Shown here piece after piece: positions 57,136 to 64,000 of a DNA stretch of 64,000 nucleotides. Source of the stretch: Rheinheimera salexigens. Its GTDB lineage: Bacteria > Pseudomonadota > Gammaproteobacteria > Enterobacterales > Alteromonadaceae. A program made the translations under genes and the position numbers. The notes under the pieces are model-generated. The model was not told where the DNA came from and did no database searches. It saw nothing but the letters and a program-made list of their open reading frames with translations. Each line of letters starts with the position of its first letter. Within the stretch, counting starts at the first letter, position 1. The stretch covers positions 88,056-152,055 of the forward strand of contig NZ_MKEK01000001.1 of NCBI RefSeq assembly GCF_001752395.1. The letters are read 5' to 3'.

Positions 57136-58449
57136 ATGAAACTGCTCAATTTATTCTTAGTCGCGGCAGCTGCTGCGTTACTAATTTTCATCACCAGTTA
57201 TACCAGCCATGCTAAAACAGAGCCTGCTAAGCCAGACCTTACTCAGCTTAAAAGCCAACTACCTGCCAGTATTAAATTACAAACAGTTGTACTGGGCGCG
57301 GGTTGTTTTTGGGGCGTAGAAAAACGTTTCGAAGCCTTAAAAGGTGTAGTCAATGCCGTTGCGGGTTATGCCGATGGATCCGGTGTGGCACCAAACTATA
57401 AAGCCATTACTGCCGCTAAAAACAGATACAATCCAGATAATTTTGCTGAAGTGGTGCAAGTAACTTTTGATCCGGCAAAAATAAGTCTGGGTCGGTTGCT
57501 ACAACATTACTTTGAACAACATGATCCAACCCAATTAAATCGTCAAGGTAATGACATTGGCACCCAATATCGCTCTACTATTTTAGTTAATAACGATCAG
57601 CAACTTACTGTAGCTAAACAGACTAGCGCAGAATATCAGCCACTACTTACAGCAGCCGGTTTAGGTCAAATTACCACGGTTATTAAGCCGTTAACTCAGT
57701 TTTATGCGGCAGAAGACTATCACCAAGATTATTTAGCTAAGAATCCAAATGGCTATTGCCCAGATCATGCCACTGGCGTGCGGTTTGCTAACAGCAGCCC
57801 TCACCCTGCAATCAATATCGACAACACCGATTTACAACTAGGTAAACAGATAGTTGTTATTGAATCAGATAGCTATTGTCCGTACTGTGAAAAATTCACA
57901 AAGAATGTGCTTAATAGCTATCAGGGTGATATCACCGTGCATTCTCGGCTGGCTAGCCAATTACAAGGACTTAACATTAGCTCGCCTACGTGGGCCACCC
58001 CAACCATATTATTTTTAGTCGATGGTAAAGAAGTATTTGGTCATCAAGGCTATATGAGCCCAGAGCAATTTTATCTGGCTTTAGGCCACTTTAAGTTGGG
58101 TGAATCAGAGGCATTTAATGTCGCTTTTGATGAAGGTACTGATGGTCAGTTCTGCCAGCAATATGAAATTTTTAAAAATACCCCAGACGGTGTCTTTGTT
58201 GATAAATTAAGTGGCGCAGCGCTATTTGATACCCGCGATAGATTTGATTCTGGCACCGGTTGGTTGTCTTTTACTAATAGCATAGCGGGTGCCGTAACCC
58301 AACGGCCAGATAATCGTTATGGTATGCAACGCACAGAGCTACGCTCGAAAACCTCAGGTATTCATTTAGGCCATCTCTTTAACGACGGCCCTAACGGCCA
58401 AGCGCGTTACTGTATAAATGCGACGGTATTAGACTTTATACCGCGCTAA
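57136..58449 (+). CDS. msrAB: Exported MsrA-thioredoxin-MsrB fusion (methionine sulfoxide reductase)
   Basis: This 437-residue protein starts with a membrane/signal segment and carries three domains. MsrA (about 48-220) has catalytic C57 in GAGCFWG and the C-terminal YCPDH cysteine. A thioredoxin-like domain (about 235-320) has C248-PY-C251 and a cis-proline in WATPT. MsrB (about 325-437) has FDSGTGWLSF and catalytic C426 in RYCINATVLDF; its zinc cysteines are absent. It should repair oxidised methionine of both stereoisomers outside the cytoplasm, with the middle domain supplying electrons. The Neisserial PilB has the order Trx-MsrA-MsrB, so this order is different. Confidence 0.92.
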   Translation: MKLLNLFLVAAAAALLIFITSYTSHAKTEPAKPDLTQLKSQLPASIKLQTVVLGAGCFWGVEKRFEALKGVVNAVAGYADGSGVAPNYKAITAAKNRYNPDNFAEVVQVTFDPAKISLGRLLQHYFEQHDPTQLNRQGNDIGTQYRSTILVNNDQQLTVAKQTSAEYQPLLTAAGLGQITTVIKPLTQFYAAEDYHQDYLAKNPNGYCPDHATGVRFANSSPHPAINIDNTDLQLGKQIVVIESDSYCPYCEKFTKNVLNSYQGDITVHSRLASQLQGLNISSPTWATPTILFLVDGKEVFGHQGYMSPEQFYLALGHFKLGESEAFNVAFDEGTDGQFCQQYEIFKNTPDGVFVDKLSGAALFDTRDRFDSGTGWLSFTNSIAGAVTQRPDNRYGMQRTELRSKTSGIHLGHLFNDGPNGQARYCINATVLDFIPR

Positions 58450-58457
58450 CCACGCTA

Positions 58458-58493
58458 AAACAGAAGCCGCCTTATAACTGGCGGCTTCTGTTT
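58458..58493. terminator. Bidirectional terminator between msrAB and mscS-like gene
   Basis: AAACAGAAGCCGCC (58458-58471) and GGCGGCTTCTGTTT (58480-58493) form a perfect 14-bp stem with an eight-base loop; A and T ends give T-rich tails in both directions. It lies between convergent genes, nine bases after the msrAB stop. Confidence 0.85.
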
Positions 58494-58514
58494 ATATATA
58501 AACTATTTTAGCTT

Positions 58515-59852
58515 TTACTTAGTCAACAAGTTCTCTTCATCTGAATTTTTTAAATCAGCCGCTAATTGCTCTGGAATGGTATTATCTGTACTGACATCAA
58601 TATCTTCAGCGGTAACGTTAGTTGCAGTGGCTGCTGCCGGTTTAGCTGCACGGTTTGACGCTATAGACGGTACTGTTTTTTCTGTTTTAGCCATAGTGGG
58701 CTGCTCTACCATATGGATACGATAAATAGGCTCTGGCATTTCAATACCCGCCTCATCGAAAGCCGTTTTCACTTGGCGGATGGCTTCGCTACGGGCTTTT
58801 AAAAAGTCAGTATGGCTTTGATCTATCCAAGCATAAAACTGCAACAATACCGTGCTATCACCTAATTCGGCAATCATGCAACGAGGTGCAGGGTCAGTTA
58901 ATATACCCGGAATATTTGTTAAGGTCGCAATACCTAATTGCCGAACATTAACTAAATCTAACTCAACCGACACCCCGACTTTAAAGCCTAGCCGGCGCAA
59001 TGGATTGCGCGAAAAATTAGTTAACGCAGAAGTAATAATATCGCTATTTGGAATACGCAGATGGTTACCATCATAGGTCATTAGCACCGTATCTCTTGAT
59101 GTTAACCGCACTACACTACCAGTAAAATCACCAACCTGAATTTGATCACCAACCGCAAACGGATTTCGGGTACTTAATAAAACACCGGCTAAATAATTTT
59201 CGACAATATTGCGAAAGGCAAAACCTAATGCAATACCTATTACACCGGCAACACCTAGTGCTGCGCTAACCAGCGTTGTGGCATCTAACAGCTCTAACGC
59301 TATTAAAACGCCAATACCCGTTATGACTATGCGGATAAATCGCATACCTAGATTGGACGATAGCTCACTAAGGCCCAGCCGTTTTAACCATCCACTGCGT
59401 CTTGCTAACCAAGCCGCAAGCTGGTAAAAAACAATTATCACCACTATTGCTAGCAGTAATAGCGGTAACATGCGTAATGCTTTATTAAACATTTCTTGAA
59501 ACTTTTCACTGGCCGGAGCTAATCGAGAGCTTACCGCCAGTTGCTCCTGCAAGTTGTTTTGTACATAAACTACACCCTCCAGCCGACTGGCTATGTGCGC
59601 AATATCTCGACTTAATTGTGCATTCTCCGCTTCACCATTAAGGCTTAATACCCCAGCGTTCACCGTAACTTCAACTTGCTCCAACCCAGAAATAGCTTGA
59701 GTTATCGCCGTTAGCCGATCGGCTATCGCTTGATCTTGCGGCACATTCAGCACAGCGATGGTTTCAGCAACAGGCTCTGCATCAACCGCATAAGTGGTCC
59801 AGCTAAGACCAATAAACAACAGCATAGCTAACCGCAAGACCAGAGTTTTCAT
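58515..59852 (-). CDS. BON-domain MscS-family mechanosensitive channel
   Basis: The 445-residue protein has a signal peptide, a BON domain (about 35-105, VEVTVNAGVLSLNGEAEN) expected to face the periplasm, about three membrane helices (about 130-230) and the MscS core with the pore/gate region (ALGVAGVIGIALGFAFRNIVENYLAG) and beta-domain (NPFAVGDQIQVGDFTGSV, near 232). The C-terminal 55 residues are polar and probably disordered. It should release solutes on osmotic downshock. The BON-MscS combination is a known but less common architecture. Confidence 0.92.
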   Translation of the reverse strand: MKTLVLRLAMLLFIGLSWTTYAVDAEPVAETIAVLNVPQDQAIADRLTAITQAISGLEQVEVTVNAGVLSLNGEAENAQLSRDIAHIASRLEGVVYVQNNLQEQLAVSSRLAPASEKFQEMFNKALRMLPLLLLAIVVIIVFYQLAAWLARRSGWLKRLGLSELSSNLGMRFIRIVITGIGVLIALELLDATTLVSAALGVAGVIGIALGFAFRNIVENYLAGVLLSTRNPFAVGDQIQVGDFTGSVVRLTSRDTVLMTYDGNHLRIPNSDIITSALTNFSRNPLRRLGFKVGVSVELDLVNVRQLGIATLTNIPGILTDPAPRCMIAELGDSTVLLQFYAWIDQSHTDFLKARSEAIRQVKTAFDEAGIEMPEPIYRIHMVEQPTMAKTEKTVPSIASNRAAKPAAATATNVTAEDIDVSTDNTIPEQLAADLKNSDEENLLTK

Positions 59853-59876
59853 CCACGTTCCCTTAACTTAATTCAA

Positions 59877-62502
59877 CTAACCTGAATTACGCATGCCTGC
59901 CGCAATGCCGGCGATGGTAATCATTAACGCTTGGCTAATATCCGGTTTCACACTGTTGGGTTGATGCCGCACGCGGTGGAGTAATTCGGCTTGTAAAATA
60001 TGCAGCGGATCAACATAAGTATTACGTAACATAATGGACTCACGGATCCAGCCTTCTTTTGCCATTAACGTATCGCTATGTATAAGCCGCAATAACAGCG
60101 CTCGGTCATGATCGAGCTGTTGTCTTAATTGCGTGCCTAAATATTGTAACTCTGTTGGCACTAAAATCTTATCGTAGTAAGCGGCGATATCAGTATCGGC
60201 TTTTAAAAACACCATCTCGAGCATAGACAAACGGGTGGCAAAAAATGGCCACTGTTGCTGCATTTCATCTAATACTGCTTGCTGACTCTGCTCCGCTTTA
60301 GCTAATGCTGCGCCGGCACCTAGCCACGCTGGCAACATTAATCGGTTTTGCGACCAAGCAAATATCCATGGGATAGCCCGCAAGCTTTCAACCCCTCCGG
60401 TTGGATTTCGTTTAGCGGGTCGACTGCCTAACGGCAACTGTCCTAATTCTTGCTCTGGCGTCGCAGCGCGAAAGTAAGGTACAAAGGCTTTATCTTCACG
60501 TACTACTGCGCGATACGCCTGACAAGAATCATCCGCTAACTGTTGCATAAGTTCGCGCCAGCTAGATTTAGGTACCGGTGGCGGTAGCAATAAACCTTCA
60601 AGTACAGCACTAGAATATAAGGCTAAACTACGTAGGGCTAGTTTAGGTAAACCAAATTTAAACCGGATCATTTCGCCTTGCTCGGTTACCCTTAATCCCC
60701 CCGCTAATGAGCCGGGTGGCTGAGATAAAATAGCAGCATGCGCAGGACCACCGCCACGACCAATAGTGCCACCACGACCATGGAATAAGGTCAGTTGTAC
60801 TTTAGCTTGCTGACAAATAGCCACTAAGGCTTCTTGAGCTTGATATTGCGCCCATGCCGCAGCAAATACACCGGCATCTTTAGCTGAATCAGAATAACCA
60901 ATCATTACTTCTTGTTTGTTATCAATATAATTTCGATAACTACCGATAGCTAACAATTGTTGCATACTATCTGGTGCATGCTCTAAATCGGCTAAGGTTT
61001 CAAATAAGGGTGCAATTGGCATAGAAAACTGCGCGCCAGCTTGTTTTAGTAATAACTGTACCGCTAACACATCGGATGGTTTTCCAGCCATAGAGATTAC
61101 ATAGGTACTTAACGCTTCTGGGCCATGCTCTGCAACAATAGCGCAGGTATCTAGCACTTGTTGCACATCTGCGCTGGGCTGCCATTCTTTACCAAATAAA
61201 GGCCGACGACTGCTTAACTCAGATAATAAAAACTGTTGTTTTTGGGCTTCATCCCAACTTGCGTAATCACCTAACTCTAAATATTGGGTTAACTCGCTAA
61301 ACACATCAGCATGGCGCTGGGCATCTTGGCGAATATCCAGTTTTAGTAAACTTAAACCAAAGGCATAAGCACGACGAAGGGTATCGAGTAACTTACTGTT
61401 GGCTATTACTGTCATCCCACATTCTTGTAACGAGTGGTAACAAAGTAATAAGGGTTCAAGTAGCTGCTTATTATGCCAAATCAAATCGGCCGGAACTGGG
61501 CTGGGTTGTTGATTAATGGCTTGTGTTAACCATTGCCGAGTACTTAATAACTGCAGCCTTAACTTATTTAATACCGCACGATAAGGCTCGTCACTCTGTG
61601 TTACTGCTTTTAAAGCAGCGTTTGCCTCTGACATTGATAATTCGCTGCTTAACACATCTAAATCTTTGGCAAATAAATCGGCCGCTTTCCATCGGCTTAA
61701 CAATAACACTTGCTGGGTTACCTCAGCCGTTACGAACGGATTACCGTCGCGATCGCCGCCCATCCAAGAAGTAAACCTAATTGGCGTAGCATCGACTGCT
61801 ATGCCCTGACCAATAGCCGCGACTAACTTGCTATCTAACTGGCGTAAAAAATTCGGGAATGGCTTGCCACAGCGAAGTTTCTATTACCGCAAACCCAGAT
61901 TTTGCTTCATCTACCGGTGTTGGTCGTTGCTGCCGAATCTCATTGGTGTGCCATGCTTGGCTTATTAATTCAAACAAGCGCTGCTGAATAACTTGCTGTT
62001 GTTCAGCGCTATGTTGTTGCTCTAGTTGTTCTAAACAGCCGGCTATTTCAGACAGTTTATGAATTAGCGTCCGCCGTGACACTTCAGTGGGATGGGCGGT
62101 TAATACTAGCTCTATAGATAAATTTTCAACCGCCGCAATAACGTGTTCAGTCGATACTTGCTGTTGTTGCAACTTTTCCAGTAGTTCATCTATCGGCTGC
62201 GGCTTTTCGATGGTGTTTTGGCCAGCTTGACTAATGGTATGATGCTGTTCAGCAAGGTTTGCTAAATTTAAAAACTGGGCAAAGGCGCGGGCTACGGGTA
62301 ACAACTCATCGTCACTTAGCGAGGTCAGCACTTGCTTTAATTGCTCAGCTTGCTGCTCATTGCCTTGGCGCGCTGCTTTAGATAATAGACGGATCTGCTC
62401 AACGCGCTGCAACACGGCATCACCTAATTGGTTGCGGATGGTGTCGCCTAATTTAGTGCCGAGTAAACTGACATTCGCTTTTAATGCTGCATATTGTGCC
62501 AT
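59877..62502 (-). pseudogene. ppc: Phosphoenolpyruvate carboxylase, split by a one-base frameshift
   Basis: Ppc carboxylates phosphoenolpyruvate to oxaloacetate, the main anaplerotic reaction. Two adjacent pieces together cover one full enzyme of about 875 residues. The 5' piece (62502 to 61831, 223 residues) has the catalytic histidine segment VLTAHPTEVSRRTL and runs to SLWQAIPEF. The 3' piece (61763 to 59877, 628 residues) begins at [10 protein letters not shown] and has [16 protein letters not shown] and the C-terminal GMRNSG. The break is at a run of six T (plus strand A at 61846-61851). Removing one T gives [11 protein letters not shown]... running without a gap into [12 protein letters not shown]. 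It is either a sequencing error or a real, recent inactivation. Confidence 0.92.
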
Positions 62503-62705
62503 CTATAATACCTCTATTATGGTCTGCTACTTCACCCTAGTCGGTAATTTACCGCGACTCAATACACGCAATGAATAAACCGCAAAATAAAGCCATTTAA
62601 TAACAGCCAAATAAAATATTTTTATGTTTTTTTATATTTAATGGAATAAAACTTCAAGCTGACGCGTTATCGCTATGTCAATCACGACATTTAAAGGAAA
62701 CGATA

Positions 62706-63347
62706 ATGAAAACATTAATGACCCCTAGCCTGATCGCAATTGCTTGTTTTTCTGCTTTATCAGTTGCTGCCGACGTTTCTGTGTCGGCGCAAAGTAACAG
62801 TAACACTGATGTAAAAATGCACAATAGCCAGCTTTCTGCGCAGCACAACAGTACTGTTTCAACCAATCAGCAAACGTCTAACGCGAATGGCTCTGTCGCT
62901 AAACCCGCGGCACCAGCAGCAACATCATCCTCAACACCTACAGAACAACCAGCTGCCGATAGCTCAAGTCAAAATATAGCACAGCAAACTAGTGCTACCG
63001 GTGCGGCCTTAGCAACGAACTTAAGTTCTCAGCTCGCCGCCAGCACGGACACCACCTTGGCAACCGTTGCTAGCTTAAATAATACGGTTACAGCAACCGA
63101 GCAGCAATTAACCTCGGCTATTAATAGCGATACCTTAATAGCCGCTGGAACCAGTGTTGCCTCACAAGTAAATGCCAATTTATCGGCTAACGCAGCGGCG
63201 GCAGTGCAACAGCAAGTACTCAGTAATGCCAGCCAACTTGTACAGCAGAATACCAGTGCAGAAGTGGCGCAGAATGTTAGCCAAGCTGTCAGTGCTGAAG
63301 TGTCTAACACTGTTCGTAATACCCTTAAGTTATCTACCGGTTTATAA
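62706..63347 (+). CDS. Secreted low-complexity Ala/Ser/Gln/Asn-rich protein
   Basis: I do not recognise the family. The 213-residue protein has a signal peptide (MKTLMTPSLIAIACFSALSVAA) and a mature part made almost only of Ala, Ser, Thr, Asn, Gln and Val, with few charged residues and no cysteine. The first half is disordered-looking (TNQQTSNANGS, then AAPAATSSSTPTEQ); the second half is a heptad-like helical region (QQQVLSNASQLVQQNTSAEVAQNVSQAVSAE). AAAGGAAACGATA precedes the ATG. A terminator-like hairpin separates it from the outer-membrane-like gene that follows, so the two may be functionally linked. Confidence 0.7.
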   Translation: MKTLMTPSLIAIACFSALSVAADVSVSAQSNSNTDVKMHNSQLSAQHNSTVSTNQQTSNANGSVAKPAAPAATSSSTPTEQPAADSSSQNIAQQTSATGAALATNLSSQLAASTDTTLATVASLNNTVTATEQQLTSAINSDTLIAAGTSVASQVNANLSANAAAAVQQQVLSNASQLVQQNTSAEVAQNVSQAVSAEVSNTVRNTLKLSTGL

Positions 63348-63356
63348 GTCAAACTT

Positions 63357-63384
63357 GCGCGCCGCATACCTTCGGCGCGCTTTT
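63357..63384 (+). terminator. Terminator/attenuator between the two last genes
   Basis: GCGCGCCG (63357-63364) and CGGCGCGC (63373-63380) form a perfect GC-only 8-bp stem with loop CATACCTT, followed by TTTTC. It starts ten bases after the preceding stop and 20 bases before the next start, so it may limit but not prevent read-through. Confidence 0.75.
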
Positions 63385-63403
63385 CTAGTGCAGGAGCAAT
63401 ATT

Positions 63404-64000
63404 ATGGCCCTATTAACCCGCGCCACTACCATAGCGGCAACACTATGTTTATTATTCAGTTTACCTAGCCACAGCTCCGAGAGTTTGCAACTTAGTGCTA
63501 AAGCGCGTGCCGGCATCGCCCAGCAATCAAACGTTAATATCAGTGAGTTGGAACAAGCCAGTGGCCGTAGCGATAGCGCGGTGTTACTTGAAGCAGAGGT
63601 AGATGCAACTTGGCAAGCCAGCACAGCGCTACAATTTACTAGCGGTTATAGTGTGCAAGATACCCAATATCAACACAGTGCTGACTTTAATACTCGGTTA
63701 CATTTAGGTTATTTGGATGCCAGCTACCAATTGGGTGATAGCCGCATAGGGGCTAACGTTTATTATGCGTTAGCAGAATTAGATAGCAGCCGCTTTTTAA
63801 CCTTGCAGCAAGCAAGCCTATATAGCATGCATGGCCTTACACCAAGCTGGTATATTCGCCCCGCCCTAACGGCAGGTAAAAAACAGTTTAGCCAGTTTAG
63901 TCAACGTGATGCAGATACTTTGAATGTTAGCGCTGATTCGTTTTGGTTTTTTGCCAACGGCCAGCGCTTTATTGCCTTTGGTCTGACTTATCATGACGAA
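63404..64000 (+). CDS. Putative outer-membrane beta-barrel protein, 3' end missing
   Basis: An open frame of 199 codons runs from the ATG at 63404 to the window edge. AGGAG lies eight bases upstream. The product has a signal peptide (LLTRATTIAATLCLLFSLPSHS) and then alternating polar/hydrophobic stretches such as TALQFTSGYSVQD, LHLGYLDASYQLGDSRIGANVYYA and SWYIRPALTAGKKQFSQFSQRD, typical of outer-membrane barrel strands. Family not recognised; the remainder lies outside the window. Confidence 0.72.
   Translation, partial: MALLTRATTIAATLCLLFSLPSHSSESLQLSAKARAGIAQQSNVNISELEQASGRSDSAVLLEAEVDATWQASTALQFTSGYSVQDTQYQHSADFNTRLHLGYLDASYQLGDSRIGANVYYALAELDSSRFLTLQQASLYSMHGLTPSWYIRPALTAGKKQFSQFSQRDADTLNVSADSFWFFANGQRFIAFGLTYHDE

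Noticed and set aside
57136..58449. PilB of Neisseria type
   Set aside because: The domain order is MsrA-Trx-MsrB instead of Trx-MsrA-MsrB, so I did not use that name.
61831..61851. Programmed ribosomal frameshift in ppc
   Set aside because: The required shift is +1 at a simple T6 run with no known slippery +1 signal or stimulatory structure visible, and Ppc is not known for recoding. Error or mutation is simpler.

Overview
The window reads as chromosomal DNA of a marine or freshwater gammaproteobacterium of the Alteromonadales/Chromatiaceae type (Rheinheimera, Arsukibacterium or Alishewanella-like). Reasons are the E. coli-like local gene orders (bioH-comF-nfuA, lexA/plsB, ubiE-ubiJ-ubiB-tatABC-tatD, gppA-rhlB/trxA-rho), a caa3-type cytochrome oxidase cluster, a TonB receptor of the Alteromonad style and moderate GC (low-to-mid 40s by eye). 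This assignment is inference; no rRNA or tRNA gene is present.

Layout. 1-464: 5' part of ompR on the minus strand. Its last 37 bases are an exact inverted copy of an internal segment of the same gene, so the left edge is probably an assembly or chimera artefact. 763-10147: tex, an SprA-type putative metalloprotease with a flagellar-like small protein, bioH, comF, an M14 peptidase, nfuA and a polysaccharide deacetylase. 10134-18386: a caa3 cytochrome c oxidase assembly cluster read right to left (ctaC, ctaD, ctaG, ctaE, surf1, a small SCO-like protein, ctaA, ctaB, sco) with a DUF2909 gene on the opposite strand in the middle. 18701-22766: lexA with two SOS boxes, divergent plsB, and tesB. 22987-26317: a small orphan protein, a DUF885 lipoprotein and a degenerate GGDEF protein. 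26421-35594: ubiquinone genes, Tat translocase, tatD, an active-looking GGDEF protein, hemB, a D-cysteine desulfhydrase-like enzyme and a Cu/Zn SOD lipoprotein. 35819-41900: gppA, rhlB, trxA, rho and ndh.

The most distinctive segment is 41920-48457, a five-gene minus-strand unit: HlyD-type adaptor, a 101-residue peptide with a 15-residue double-glycine leader, an AT-rich CPBP-family membrane protein, a C39-peptidase ABC exporter with an intact Cys/His/Asp triad, and an S9 prolyl-oligopeptidase-family enzyme. This looks like an undescribed class II microcin-like or similar secreted-peptide locus. The CPBP protein is a candidate immunity factor and the S9 peptidase a candidate accessory enzyme.

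48752-64000 holds deoA-cdd (pyrimidine salvage), a YgjP-type metallopeptidase, a cytochrome c4/TsdA pair (thiosulfate-tetrathionate), an orphan methylthioribose kinase, a TonB receptor, an exported MsrA-thioredoxin-MsrB fusion in an unusual domain order, a BON-MscS channel, a phosphoenolpyruvate carboxylase gene split by one extra base in a homopolymer, and a secreted low-complexity protein followed by an outer-membrane-like protein that runs off the right edge. Many convergent gene pairs are separated by perfect inverted repeats, several of which overlap stop codons.
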